Shown: in pieces, positions 1 through 10,875 of the stretch | How the letters are laid out: each line of letters starts with the position of its first letter | Position numbering within the stretch: position 1 is the first letter of the stretch | Origin: Carnegiea gigantea | Lineage: Eukaryota; Streptophyta; Magnoliopsida; Caryophyllales; Cactaceae | DNA: 64,000 bases | Direction: 5' to 3' | Assembly (NCBI GenBank): GCA_029747015.1 | Contig: JAKOGI010002226.1 | Span: forward strand, 1-64,000 | Notes under the pieces: model-generated | Database searches by the model: none | The model's input: the letters and a program-made list of their open reading frames with translations, nothing else | Told to the model about the DNA's origin: nothing | Program-made: the position numbers and the translations under genes

Positions 1-356
1 TTCAATTGGTTAGTGAATTAAGCTAATTAGTAAACCTATGCTGTTTTGGAGTCTAATCTGCACGGTTTGGGGAATCAGGCTCATTCAAGGGGTAAACGAC
101 GTCCAAATGCTATGATTAAAAAACAAGGGTAAACTAGACATGTTGAGGTTTCCTTCCATGCAAGGAAATCCAAGATTACTCAACATTTGAGGCGTCAACC
201 ATGAAGCACAAGTCACGGTAGAAACGGGCACCTAGATACCCGGTTGCTTAGCAAGGTGGATTTCCCTCCTAGATGGGTTTGCTTAAGGTGGAAGACTGCC
301 AACTAGGTCATTTTGAGCTACTTGATGAAACACCACTCAGCTACTTGTGAGAGAGA

Positions 357-362
357 CACGTG
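357..362 (+). promoter_or_regulatory. G-box CACGTG in family A U3
   Basis: The hexamer CACGTG lies about 310 bp upstream of the LTR TATA box. It is kept at the matching place in other A and C LTRs (4866, 12581, 24258, 45072, 58749, and 26099 on the minus strand). G-boxes are known binding sites of plant bZIP and bHLH factors. Activity here is inferred. Confidence 0.5.
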
Positions 363-665
363 GGACAAGTGAAACACCACCATCTTGCAAGCTTTCATTT
401 GACCACTCAAGCATGACATGGCACACATGCATTTTTCAGTCCTTTTGAGGTGGCTAGCCGTGCACTCTTGCCTTCCTAGCTGGGAAATTGAGTCATTTAC
501 ATTCCTTGATGCAAAGGAAAAGGCTTAGGAAGATAAATTAAGTGCTTTGTAATATAAACTTTCAGCTTTGGTTTGTATTAGATTAAACCGTGTATTACTA
601 AGCATAGGATTAGTTTAATGACTTTCCTTGCCAAGAAGGAAAGCCCTTTTTATGTAATCACAAGG

Positions 666-674
666 CTATATAAG
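666..674 (+). promoter_or_regulatory. TATA box of family A LTR
   Basis: CTATATAAG lies in the middle of the LTR, about 600 bp before its 3' end. The same box occurs at 5175-5183 in the middle LTR. Transcription of the element would start a few tens of bases downstream. Confidence 0.65.
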
Positions 675-850
675 TGCCTTGGCTGCTCTTTTGTAAAACA
701 AGAAGCTTGAGTATTGAAATTAAGAAAAGACTTTGTGTCTTGTGTTCCTCTCAAACACTTAGCTTGCTTATCCTTAATTAGGCCGATTAAGGTGGTGTCC
801 AAGTGAGTCTTAATCATTGATTAGGTGGTGTATCTTATCCTAATCAAGGG

Positions 851-863
851 TTAAGGGCCCTAA
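851..863 (+). promoter_or_regulatory. Palindromic TTAAGGGCCCTAA box, A-1 LTR
   Basis: This near-palindrome around GGGCCC lies about 180 bp downstream of the TATA box, so in the predicted transcribed R/U5 part. It is flanked by copies of GGTGGTGTATCTTATC. It recurs in LTRs of families A, C, E, G and I. Its role is unknown. Confidence 0.5.
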
Positions 864-1152
864 GCTAAGTGATTAGTGGTGTATCTTATCTAATCACAAG
901 GCTTAGAACTATCCAAATTCCATTGAATTCACTTAAAGTTCATGAAGTTAGCTTTGGGTTCCTTAAACCAAAGCTCTCCTTTTTCATGTTCTAATCAGTG
1001 AACTGCATTCCTCTCTTCTTTTTTTTCTTTTCATATTCATTTCAAGCTTAATCAAGGCCAAGAATTCTTGCTTTGATTCAGTTTTGAGCCCAAACACAAA
1101 AACCATCTCAAAACCGTGAAAATCACAAACTAGGCGTGCTAGGCAGAACTTT

Positions 1153-1189
1153 GGCACGGTCACCCCGTGCCTTTAAGCACGACCGTGCC
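1153..1189 (+). other. GC-rich inverted-repeat motif, U5 of A-1
   Basis: GGCACGG and CCGTGCC are separated by five bases (1153-1171). A second unit, AGCACGACCGTGCC, follows at 1176-1189. Both can fold into short GC stems in the genomic RNA. The same pair recurs in six families in this window. Confidence 0.7.
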
Positions 1190-1281
1190 TCCCTTGGTTC
1201 GTGAGTTTTCCACTTGTTTTGGTTGTGTTCTTGTTGTAAGTTGGCTTGGGTTATTCCTACCCTTGAGACTTACATCATTTT

Positions 1282-1294
1282 TGGTATCAGAGCC
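1282..1294 (+). promoter_or_regulatory. Primer binding site of A-1 (initiator tRNA-Met)
   Basis: TGGTATCAGAGCC starts four bases after the LTR end. It is complementary to the 3' end of plant initiator tRNA-Met, the usual minus-strand primer of plant LTR elements. Confidence 0.9.
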
Positions 1295-1392
1295 AGGTTC
1301 AGCTCCTTGCCTGAACCCCACGCCATTCCCAGCCTATCTCTGAAATCATTTCAAACACAGTCAAGCATAAACCGTTCCTTCCTGCGATCACA

Positions 1393-2064
1393 ATGAGTGC
1401 TAGCATGTATGTGGAAGAAAGACTTGAGGTTCTTTCCAAGCAAATGCAAGAACTAAGTGTGAGTAATCAAGAACTTAAGGCTCGAAATGAGTACTTGAGG
1501 AAACAGCTTGGAAACCACATGAAACAAAAGCAGATACTTCAAGAATCACCAAGCATTCAAATTGGAACAGATTATGGCCATGAAGAGGAAGCTAGCAATG
1601 CGTTATCTTTCTCTGAAGATGATGTACCATTCGAAAGGACGAGAAGAAGAACACGGCCTACTTTCAACTCAAACGATTTCAAAGTTGAAATTCCTGAGTT
1701 TGAGGGTAAGCTTGACCCAGATGAGTTCCTTGAATGGTTACAAACTGTTGAGCTGATTTTCGAGTACAAGGAGATTCCAGAGGATCGGAAGGTGAAATTG
1801 GTTGCTCTTAGACTGAGGAAATATGCCTCCTTATGGTGGACAAACCTCAATGCTAAGAGAACTAGAGAAAGAAAGAGCAAGATCAATACTTGGGACAAAA
1901 TGAAATCAAAGATGAAAGCACGGTTCCTGCCGTCTACTTACGTCCAAAACAACTATGTGCTCTTTCACCATCTTATTCAAGGCAAAATGAATGTGGAAGA
2001 ATACACACGTGAGTTTGAGAAACTCATGATTAAATGTGACATTCATGAGCCTGAAGAACAAACC
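1393..2064 (+). pseudogene. gag: Family A gag, N-terminal part (A-1), interrupted by a solo LTR
   Basis: Gag builds the cytoplasmic virus-like particle. The frame opens at ATG 1393, about 100 bp after the primer site, with a coiled-coil-like N-terminus (LEVLSKQMQELSVSNQELKA). A capsid-type retrotransposon gag domain follows at about residues 90-200 ([33 protein letters not shown]). The start context matches the A-2, A-3 and C copies. The frame is cut at 2064 by the family B solo LTR and resumes at 3238. Residue 6 is Tyr where the sister copies have Ser. It cannot make a full gag. Confidence 0.9.
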
Positions 2065-3232
2065 TGATGCATATTTCCATATGCATCATTTTTATTCAAC
2101 TCCAATTTCAAAGAAGAAAAGGGTCAAAGAAGATCATGCATGGAAATGTGCCTATTTGGTCTTCTTAAGTGAGTTTCAAAAAAAACTCGCGACACTATGG
2201 AGAGGTCAAAAAGAGGTTAAACTTTAGCTAGAAATTTTGGTGGCCGAATTCATCCCTGCGGAACCCGATTGTTGTGACCATTTTTTGACAGCTCAGTGGA
2301 CCCACAACTTGAGGGCCCATGTTGCCTTTTGAAGCTTAAGATTCATCTTAAAATAAGCCCAAATTTGTTTAATTTGGACGTCATTTGATTGGGCAAAATA
2401 TCACTCAAAGATACGTTATGCGGATCCAGTCCAGTCTGAGATAGGTGCATTGTTTGGGCCATAACTTTCAAACCGCTTATCAAAATTGAGCAAATGAGCC
2501 CATTCTGGAAAATAGACTTCCAGGGCTTTCTAACAAGCCCAAGAACGCATGATTTGGCCGAGTAGTCTGGAAGTTATGCTCTGTTGAAGTTGAGGCAGTT
2601 GCAAGGATTAATGCTGGGAATATGAAGAGTCTTAGGTTACATATATTGGTGTGGCTGATATTGTGCACGTTTTAGATGCTTCTAGATTGATGTAATCAGC
2701 TGCAAAATCCTAGAATATTCCTTGTAACCTCCCCCACCCCCTTTTATGATGTGTCTTTTCATTTTTCTTAGACTTTTAATTAGCTAGTTTTTAATTGTTA
2801 GGAGTTATTTGAGTCTTTTGATTGTCTTTTGCTGAGTCTATAAAAGGGGAGGGCCATGTGAAGCTAATCATTCAGCATTGTAAGAGATTTCCAAAGTAAT
2901 ACAAGCACCTTTGAGAGTGATTCTCATTTGTGTCTCAAAATTCCTAGTTCTATATCTTGAAGTTGGCTCATTCAAGTGGTGTTCTAGGTTCTCTTCCTTT
3001 TCCAATTGGAGTGATTCCTTGGTTAAGACAAGAGAATTAGCCCAAGATCAAGTCATTGAGTGGCTCCGTGAAGGATTATCTTAATTACAAGGTCTTGTTT
3101 TCCTTGTTCTTTTTGTTATTATTCTTCAAACCATCTCAAACTATCTTCCACCATATTCACTTTTCTTTGGTTGATTCTTGTTTAGTTTGAGTTTGAGTTG
3201 ATTTGGTTCACTTACCACCCACATCTACATCA
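2065..3232 (+). mobile_element. Family B solo LTR in the A-1 gag gene
   Basis: It runs from TGATGCATAT to CTACATCA and is flanked by the exact duplication AAACC (2060-2064 and 3233-3237). No internal region is present, so the two LTRs of a former element have recombined. It matches the 7949 and 11172 LTRs along its length with scattered small changes. A TATA box (CTATAAAAG) is at 2838-2846. The element was inserted in the same orientation as A-1. Confidence 0.95.
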
Positions 3233-3237
3233 AAACC

Positions 3238-4095
3238 ATGGTTCGTTACCTAGGAGGGCTCGATCCTAGGATAGCCAACGTGGTTGAATTGTAAGCCTTT
3301 ACCACTTTTGATGAGATCTGTGTCCTAGCTCACAAAGTGGAACAACAAAGAAGGCCTCGATTTCATACTCGTGAAGAAGTTCCCACATTCCTTCCTCAAG
3401 AACAACCATTCAACAAGGGGAGCCCAAACCTTGTCCCTAAACCCATGGCCCCCCTACTTCCTACTCCATAAAAGAACCAAACACCACTACAAAGCCTACC
3501 CCCGTAACTTAAACCCAAGCATGGCACTTCCCGATGTTTTAAGTGCCAAGGATTTGGACACATAGCCGCCGATTGTGTCAATCGAAGAAGCATTACTCTG
3601 GCTGAGTGGGAGGCAATTGGAAAGGAAGAAAAGGAGGTAGAAACTCAAGAAGAAGACCTTGAAGAAATTGAGATCACTGCTGATAAAGGCGAAATGCTAC
3701 TCTTGGAGAAGATGTCTCCAAATTTTCATAAAGAAGGGCATGAACAACATACGAATATTCATGTTTGTATGTTATTCATTCCAAAGGAGCAAGACCATAT
3801 CCCATCCTTTCCCCACAAAATCATTCCATTCACATCTATCCAGGATCTCGCATGCTCAGGCCCTAAACTTGCTCAATTTACTCTCCCAAAGCAAAATCCA
3901 AACCCACCCCCCATCCATTCATTTCAACACCCACTTCAGTTTCACATGGCTGATGTGAGGAATACAGAAGCAAAGTTTAAACCAAGCTTATTTGAAGAGT
4001 TGATCCTTTTTCAGCCTAGTTCACCTTTGTTTGCTTTTGGGCAGTACGTCCTTGGTGAATTTGAGGACAAATTCTTCTCAACAAGGGGAGAATGA
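3238..4095 (+). pseudogene. gag: Family A gag C-terminus plus tail (A-1)
   Basis: This continues the gag cut at 2064. It holds the end of the capsid domain, the proline-rich linker, a CCHC zinc knuckle (CFKCQGFGHIAADC in the intact copy), an acidic stretch and then the tail of about 133 residues (open from 3694) that replaces pol in this family. It stops with the TGA formed by the first bases of the LTR (4093-4095). Nonsense changes lie upstream: TAA near 3293, one near 3470, and TAA at 3505-3507, the last shared with A-2. Most are CAA to TAA. The tail itself is uninterrupted. I recognise no domain in it. Confidence 0.85.
4079..4092 (+). promoter_or_regulatory. Polypurine tract of A-1
   Basis: CAACAAGGGGAGAA lies directly before the LTR TG. 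This is the plus-strand priming site in reverse transcription. It also encodes the last residues of the tail (TRGE). Confidence 0.85.
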
Positions 4096-5785
4096 TGGAG
4101 TTCTGGTGGTCATCCCTCACTTCCAGAATGTTTAGGCAAGAACCAAAAATCAAAAACAAGCCTAGACATCAAAATACACCATGTTGCCAGGTCAGATTGC
4201 ACTTAACCGTGAAATCTGGTTATGGTCACCTAATTTTGGGGTGACTTAAGTCCTTAATTTTGGTGTTCTCATAAACCCTAGGATGTTAGGTTTCTAATAA
4301 AACAAGTTTCAGCCTCATTGGAGTTCATTTGCTCATCCAAAATCTATATTTAAGTCAAACTGCCCTGAAGACAGTTTACATCCAGATTTTACCCGGTTTT
4401 GGAGATTATATTTCTTAATCTTCCATGAGGTTTAAGTGTCCAATTTTTGCATCCCTGAAAAGCTCAAGATCTTAGCTTTCATTTCCAATTGGAATTACCA
4501 GATTTGGAGTTCAATTGGTTAGTGAATTAAGCTAATTAGTAAACCTATGCTGTTTTGGAGTCTAATCTGCACGGTTTGGGGAATCAGGCTCATTCAAGGG
4601 GTAAACGACGTCCAAATGCTATGATTAAAAAACAAGGGTAAACTAGACATGTTGAGGTTTCCTTCCATGCAAGGAAATCCAAGATTACTCAACATTTGAG
4701 GCGTCAACCATGAAGCACAAGTCACGGTAGAAACGGGCACCTAGATACCCGGTTGCTTAGCAAGGTGGATTTCCCTCCTAGATGGGTTTGCTTAAGGTGG
4801 AAGACTGCCAACTAGGTCATTTTGAGCTGCTTGATGAAACACCCCTCAGCTACTTGTGAGAGAGACACGTGGAGCAAGTGAAACACCACCATTTTGCAAG
4901 CTCTCATTCGACCACTCAAGCATGGCATGGCACACATGCATTTTTCAGTCCTTTTGAGGTGGCTAGCCGTGCACTCTTGCCTTCCTAGCTGGGAAATTGA
5001 GTCATTTACATTCCTTAATGCAAAGAAAAAGGCTTAGGAAGATAAATTAAGTGCTTTGTAATATAAACTTTCAGCTTTGGTTTGTATTAGATTAAACCGT
5101 GTATTACTAAGCATAAGAATAGTTTAATGACTTTCCTTGCCTACAAGGAAAGCCCTTTTCATGTAATCTCAAGGCTATATAAGTGCCTTGGCTGCTCTTT
5201 TGTAAAACAAGAAGCTTGAGTATTGAAATTAAAAAAAGACTTTGTGTCTTGCGTTCCTCTCAAACGCTTAACTTGCTTATCCTTAATTAGGCCGATTAAG
5301 GTGGTGTCCAAGTGAGTCTTAATCATTGATTAGGTGGTGTATCTTATCCTAATCTAAGATTAAGGGCCCTAAGCTAAGTGATTAGTGGTGTATCTTATCT
5401 AATCACAAGGCTTAGAACTATCCAGATTCCATTGAATTCACCTAAAGTTCATGAAGTTAGCTTTGGGTTCCTTAAACCAAAGCTCTCCTTTTTCATGTTC
5501 TAATCAGTGAACTTCATTCCTCTCTTCTCTTTTTCTTTTCATATTCATTTCAAGTTTAATCAAGGCCAAGAATTCTTGCTTTGATTCAGTTTTGAGCCCC
5601 AAACACAAAAGCCATCTTAAAACCGTGAAAATCATAAACTAGGCGTGCCTAGGCAGCAAGTTAGCACGGTCACCTCGTGCCATTAAGCACGGCCGTGCCT
5701 CCTTGGCCGTTGGGTGTTTGCTTGTTTTCTAGTGCCCTTGATGTGAGTTGGCTTGGGTTGCTTCATTCCCTTGAGACTTACATCA
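4093..5785 (+). repeat. Family A middle LTR (shared by A-1 and A-2)
   Basis: This 1693-bp LTR runs from TGATGGAGTT to TTACATCA. It serves as the 3' LTR of A-1 and the 5' LTR of A-2. Its last roughly 90 bp, after the GC motif, follow the family C / A-3 subtype (TTGGCCGTTGGGTGTTTGC...), not the subtype of the outer LTRs (TTGGTTCGTGAGTTTTCC...). G-box 4866-4871, TATA 5175-5183, GGGCCC box 5360-5372, GC motif 5663-5699. Confidence 0.95.
5663..5699 (+). other. GC-rich inverted-repeat motif, middle A LTR
   Basis: AGCACGGTCACCTCGTGCC followed by AGCACGGCCGTGCC. The first stem carries one mismatch (TCGTGCC), while the second unit is more symmetrical than in A-1. Confidence 0.65.
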
Positions 5786-5789
5786 ATTT

Positions 5790-5801
5790 TGGTATCAGAG
5801 C
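5790..5801 (+). promoter_or_regulatory. Primer binding site of A-2
   Basis: TGGTATCAGAGC lies five bases after the middle LTR. It is complementary to initiator tRNA-Met. Confidence 0.9.
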
Positions 5802-5899
5802 AAGTTCAGATCCTTGCCTGAACCCCACGCCATTCCCAGCTTAGCTCTGAAATCATTTCAAACACAGTCAAGCACAAATCGTTCATTCCTGCGATCACA

Positions 5900-7426
5900 A
5901 TGAGTACTAGCATGTCTGTGGAAGAAAAGCTTGAGGTTCTTTCCAAGCAAATGCAAGAACTAAGTGTGAGTAATCAAGAACTTAAGGCTCGAAATGAGTA
6001 CTTGAGGAAACAGCTTGGAAACCACATGAAACAAAAGCAGAAACTTCAAGAATCACCAAGCATTCAAATTGGAACAGATTATGGCCATGAAGAGGAAGCT
6101 AGCAATGCGTTATCTTTCTCTGAAGATGATGTACCATTCGAAAGGACGAGAAGAAGAACACGGCCTACTTTCAACTCAAACGATTTCAAAGTTGAAATTC
6201 CTGAGTTCGAGGGTAAGCTTGACCCAGATGAATTCCTTGAATGGTTACAAACTATTGAGCGGATTTTCGAGTACAAGGAGATTCCAGAGGATTGGAAGGT
6301 GAAATTGGTTGCTCTTAGACTGAGGAAATATGCCTCCTTATGGTGGACAAACCTCAATGCTAAGAGAACTAGAGAAAGAAAGAGCAAGATCAATACTTGG
6401 GACAAGTTGAAATCTAAGATGAAGGCACGGTTCTTGCCGTCCACTTATGTCCAAGACAATTACATGCTCTTTCACCATCTTATTCAAGGCAAAATGAATG
6501 TGGAAGAATACACACGTGAGTTTGAGAAACTCATGATTAAATGTGACATTCATGAGCCTGAAGAACAAACCATGGTTCGTTACCTAGGAGGGCTCGATCC
6601 TAGGATAGCCAACGTGGTTGAATTACAAGCCTTCACCACTTTTGATAAGATTTGTGTCCTAGCTCACAAAGTGGAATAACAAAGAAGATCTCTGTTTCAT
6701 AACCATGAAGAAGTTCCCACATTCCTTCCTCAAGAACAACCATTCAACAAGGGGAGCCCAAACCTTGTCCCTAAACCCATGGCCCCCCCACTTCCTACTC
6801 CACAAAAGAACCAAACACCACTACAAAACCTACCCCCGTAACTTAAACCCAAGCATAGCACTTCCCGATGTTTTAAGTGCCAAGGATTTGGACACATAGC
6901 CGCCGATTGTGTCAATCGAAGAAGCATTACTCTGGCCGAGTGGGAGGCAATTGGAAAGGAAGAAAAGGAGGAAGAAACTCAAGAAGAAGACCTTGAAGAA
7001 ATTGAAATCACTGCTGATGAAGGCGAAATGCTACTCTTGGAGAAGATGTCTCCAAATTTTCATAAAGAAGAGCATGAACATACGAATATTCGTGTTTGTA
7101 TGTTATTCATTCCAAAGGAGCAAGACCATATCCCATCCTTTCCCCACAAAATCATTCCATTCACATCGATCCAAGATCTCACATGCTCAGGTCCTAAACT
7201 TGCTCAATTTACTCCCCCAAAGAAAAATCCAAACCCACCCCCCATCCATTCATTTCAACACCCACTTAAGTTTCACATGGCTGATGTGAGGAATACCGAA
7301 GCAAAGTTTAAACCAAGCTTATTTGAAGAGTTGATCCTTTTTCAGCCTAGTTCACCTGTGTTTGCTTTTGGGCAGTACGTCCTTGGTGAATTTGAGGACA
7401 AATTCATCTCAACAAGGGGAGAATGA
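5900..7426 (+). pseudogene. gag: Family A gag-tail polyprotein (A-2), two internal stops
   Basis: This is the same gene as in A-1 but without a large insertion. Gag opens at ATG 5900 with a coiled-coil N-terminus and then the capsid domain. In-frame stops are TAA at 6677-6679 (CAA in relatives) and TAA at 6839-6841 (also present in A-1). The CCHC knuckle lies near 6870-6915. The tail is open from 7028 to TGA 7424-7426, in the same frame as gag. No protease DGGS motif, RT, RNase H or integrase is present between gag and the polypurine tract, so the copy depends on enzymes from other elements. Confidence 0.88.
7410..7423 (+). promoter_or_regulatory. Polypurine tract of A-2
   Basis: CAACAAGGGGAGAA directly precedes the third family A LTR. 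Confidence 0.85.
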
Positions 7427-7948
7427 TGGAGTTCTGGTGGTCATCCCTCACTTCCAGAATGTTTAGGCAAGAACCAAAAATCAAAAACAAGCCTGGACAT
7501 CAAAATACACCATGCTGCCAGGTCAGATTGCACTTAACTGTGAAATCTGGTTATGGTCACCTAATTTTGGGGTGACTTAAGTCCTTAATTTTGGTGTTAT
7601 CATAAACCCTAGGATGTTAGGTTTCTAATAAAACAAGTTTCAGCCTCATTGGAGTTCATTTGCTCATCCAAAATCTATGTTTAAGTCAAACTGCCCTGAA
7701 GACAGTTTACATCCAGAATTTACCCAGTTTTGGAGATTATATTTCTTAATCTTCCATGAGGCTTAAGTGTCCAAATTTTGCATCCCTGAAAAGCTTATGA
7801 TCTTAGCTTTCATCTCCAATTGGAATTACCAGATTTGGAGTTCAATTGGTTAGTGAATTAAGCTAATTAGTAAACCTGTGCTGTTTTGGAGTCTAATCTG
7901 CACGGTTTGGGGAATCAGGCTCATTCAAGGGGTAAACGACGTCCAAAT
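7424..7948 (+). repeat. Family A third LTR, first part
   Basis: These are the first 525 bp of the 3' LTR of A-2. It is cut in GTCCAAAT by element B-1. The duplicated target CAAAT is at 7944-7948 and again at 12327-12331. Confidence 0.95.
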
Positions 7949-9102
7949 TGATGCATATTTCCATATGCATCATTTTTATTCAAGTCCAATTTCAAAGAAG
8001 AAAAGGGTCAAAGAAGATCATGCATGGAAATGTGCCTATTTGATCTTCTTAAGTGAGTTCAAAGACTCGCGACACTATGGAGAGGTCAAAAAGAGGTTAA
8101 GCTTTGCTAGAAATTTGGTGCCGAATTCATCCCTACGGAACCCGATTTTTGTGACCACTTTTGGACAAGCTCAAGTGGACCCACAACTTAAGGGCCCATG
8201 TGCTTTTGAAGCTTAAAATTTCAGCTTTAAAATAAGCCCAAGTTTGTTTAATTTGGACGTCATTTGATTGGGCAAAATATCACTCAAAGATACGTTATGA
8301 TGATCCAGTCCAGTCTGAGATAGGTGCATTGTTTGGGCCATAACTTTCAAACCGCTTATCCAAATTGAGCAAATGAGCCCATTCTAGAAAATAGACTTCC
8401 AGGTCTTTCTAACAAGCCCAAGAACGCGTGATTTGGCCGAGTATTCTGGAAGTTATGCTCTGTTGAAGTTGAAGCAGTTGCAAGGATTAATGCTGGGAAT
8501 ATGAAGAGTCTTCGGTTACATATACTTGTGTGGCTGATATTGTGCACGTTTTAGATGCTTCTAGATTGATGTAATCAGCTGCAAAAATCCTGGAATATTC
8601 CTTGTAACCTCCTCCACCCCTTTTATGATGAGTCATTTCATTTTTCTTAGACTTTTCATTAGCTAGTTTTAATTGTTAGGAGTTATTTGAGTCCTTTGAT
8701 TGTCTTTTGCTGAGTCTATAAAAAGGGAAGGGGCGTGTGAAGCTATTCATTCAGCATTGTAAGAAATTTCTAAAGCAATACAAGTACTTTGAGTGTGTTT
8801 CTCAAAAGTGCAACTAAATTCCTAGTTCTATATCTTGAATTGTTGCAAATTCAAGTGGTGTTCTAGGTTCTCTTTCTTTTCCAATTGGAGTGATTCCTTG
8901 GTTAAGACAAGAGAATTAGCCCAAGGTCAAGTCATTGAGGGGCTCCGTGAAGGATTATCTCAATTACAAGATCTTGTTCTATTCCTTTTTCTTGTGTAGT
9001 GAAATTCTTCATCCATCTCATCCATCTTTCATTTCTCTTCCCAATTTGGCTTATTTGAGTTGGAGTTTGATTTGGTTCACTTGCCCCCCCACATATACAT
9101 CA
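7949..9102 (+). repeat. 5' LTR of B-1
   Basis: This 1154-bp LTR ends in ATATACATCA. Its first 24 bases are a hairpin with 10-bp arms (TGATGCATAT, ATATGCATCA). The TATA box is at about 8716-8725. About the first 260 bp stay open in the frame used by the B tail in the 3' LTR. Confidence 0.95.
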
Positions 9103-9104
9103 AT

Positions 9105-9120
9105 TGGTATCAGAGCCACG
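9105..9120 (+). promoter_or_regulatory. Primer binding site of B-1
   Basis: TGGTATCAGAGCCACG lies two bases after the LTR. It is complementary to initiator tRNA-Met. Confidence 0.9.
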
Positions 9121-9228
9121 GTTTTTAAGTGACCCACATCACACCCAAGTACATCCCAAAAAGCCAAAATACAAACAAAAAAAAAAAAGGCACAAACGGG
9201 CAAACCCAGTCTCGAATACCAGAGAAGC

Positions 9229-9337
9229 AGCACGGTGCCCCCGTGCCACCCAGCACGACCGTGCCACAATACTTTTCTGCATTTCCTCAAGTCGAAGCAT
9301 AGCACGGCCTGCCCGTGCCCCCTTGCACGACCGTGCC
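9229..9337 (+). other. Two GC-rich inverted-repeat motifs in the B-1 leader
   Basis: AGCACGG...CCGTGCC with AGCACGACCGTGCC is at 9229-9265. A second set is at 9301-9337. Here the motif is in the leader between primer site and gag. In families A and C it is inside U5. Confidence 0.7.
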
Positions 9338-9378
9338 ACTTTCCCTGCTGCCTATTCTTCCTTCAAAGCATCTCCAAC

Positions 9379-10875
9379 ATGTCTACAAAGTCCACAAGAA
9401 GCAACAAAGCACGTGTGGAAGAGTTAGAAGCGCAAGTCACTTATCTTCGAACTCAACTTGGGCAACTTTTGGAGGAAAAACGAAGGTGGGTTCATAGCCC
9501 CACTCCCTCTCATCCTCATGAATCGGTGGTCGAATCGGAAGAAGAAGTCCTTCAATCCCGAGCCAATTCTAGTGACGAAGAAGCCCCAAGGAGACGAAGG
9601 CCAGGAAGCAATATTGGTGGTGTCCGAATTGACATCCCTGAATTTGAAGGCCAACTTGACCCGGACTTATTTCTCGATTGGTTGCACACCATTGAGAGGA
9701 TCTTTGAATATGAGGACATTCCGGAGGACAAGAAGGTGAAACTCGTAGCCCTTAAACTCCGCAAATATACTTCAATCTGGTGGGCTAACCTTGGAGCGAA
9801 AGAGCAAGAAATGGGAAAGGGAAAATTAGAACGTGGGCCAAAATGAAAGAAAAGCTTAAGGCCAAGTTTCTTCCCTCACACTATGTGCAAGATAATTATC
9901 TGAAACTCCACCGCCTCAAGTAAAGATCAAAAAGTGTAGAGGAGTACACTCGGGAGTTTGAACAACTCCTACTCAAATGTGATTTGAGAGAAGACGACTC
10001 ACAAACCTTGGTAAGATACTTAACCGGTCTTGATGAGTCCATTGCTCATGTAATTGAGTTGCAACCTTACTCATCCCTAGATGACTTGAGTTCTCTAGCC
10101 TATAAGGGAGAGCAACAAAAGAAATCTAAGGAAAAGAGCATCTTTTCCAAGACTCCTTCCCGTCCTTTTTCTCAAGAATCCCCTTACTTCCCCCCACAAA
10201 TTCAAACCCCCTCACCCGCCAAAAGTGTCCCTCCCATCACCCCTCCACCTCCCACAAAAGTGCCCTCACGGCCAAAAGACCAGGTTCGTTGTTTCCGTTG
10301 TCAAGGTATGGGAGATTTTGCATCTGAGTGTCCTAACAAGAAGATTGTTTCCCTGGCTGAGTACCAAGCTTCTTTTGAGGAGCATGACCATGAAGAAGAG
10401 GAAAGTTTGGAGGAAAAAGAAGAAGAGGTTATCATTGGCCCCGATGAAGGTGAGTTGCTTGTCATTAGGCGAGCATTGAGCGGATTTGCTACTCAAGAAG
10501 GCTTGGAGCAAAGAGAGGCGATTTTCCACACAAGGTGCAATATTCAAGGGAAAGTTTGTACCCTCATCATCGATGGAGGTAGTTGTACAAATGTTGCATC
10601 CAAAACCATGGTGGACAAGCTCAAACTTGAGGCTACACCCCATCCTAAGCCTTATAGCATCCAATGGCTAAATCAAGGCAAAGGTATATACATTTCTCAT
10701 CAGTGCCTCATTTCTCTTTCTATTGGAGACACTATAAGGATGAGATATTGTGTGACATTCTTCCTATGGATGCAAGCCATATATTGTTGGGTAGACCATG
10801 GATGTTTGATCGCCATGTAATTCATCATGGGCGCCTCAACACCTACTCCTTTATTAAGGATGAAAAGAAATCACC
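9379..10875 (+). pseudogene. gag: Family B gag and protease (B-1), frameshifted
   Basis: Gag opens at ATG 9379 with a short coiled-coil-like segment (VEELEAQVTYLRTQLGQLLEE). The capsid domain follows (DIPEFEGQLDPDLFLDW, ALKLRKYTSIWW). The frame is lost near 9800-9830 and a TAA occurs near 9921. It reopens at 9984 with the end of capsid, the CCHC knuckle (CFRCQGMGDFASEC, with Asp in place of the usual His-preceding residue), an acidic linker and the protease core ([14 protein letters not shown], about 10565-10600). Another frameshift near 10700-10790 moves the second half of the protease (ILCDILPMDASHILLGRPW) to the 10664-10879 frame. No RT follows. Confidence 0.85.

Larger units (their letters stand above)
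1..1277 (+). repeat. Family A LTR, 5' LTR of A-1 (left 417 bp outside window)
   Basis: Position 1 aligns with position 4510 of the middle LTR, so about 417 bp of U3 are missing. It contains a G-box at 357-362, a TATA box at 666-674, the palindromic GGGCCC box at 851-863 and the GC inverted repeats at 1153-1189. It ends in TTACATCA, followed by the primer binding site. Several small open frames inside it (for example 1214-1396) are not genes. Confidence 0.95.

Noticed and set aside
1153..1189. GC inverted repeats as terminators or CRISPR repeats
   Set aside because: The window is plant nuclear DNA; copies are far apart, without spacers or cas genes, and no bacterial terminator context exists.
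1282..1297. tRNA-Met gene
   Set aside because: Only the 12-17 bases complementary to the tRNA 3' end are present, as expected for a primer site.
1214..1396. Short open frame in the first LTR as a small host gene
   Set aside because: It lies across the LTR end and primer site; no homologue is kept open in the other A LTRs.
9104..9427. Open frames over the B-1 leader, rich in Arg, His and Ala
   Set aside because: They result from the GC inverted repeats and precede the gag ATG; no start context or conservation supports translation.
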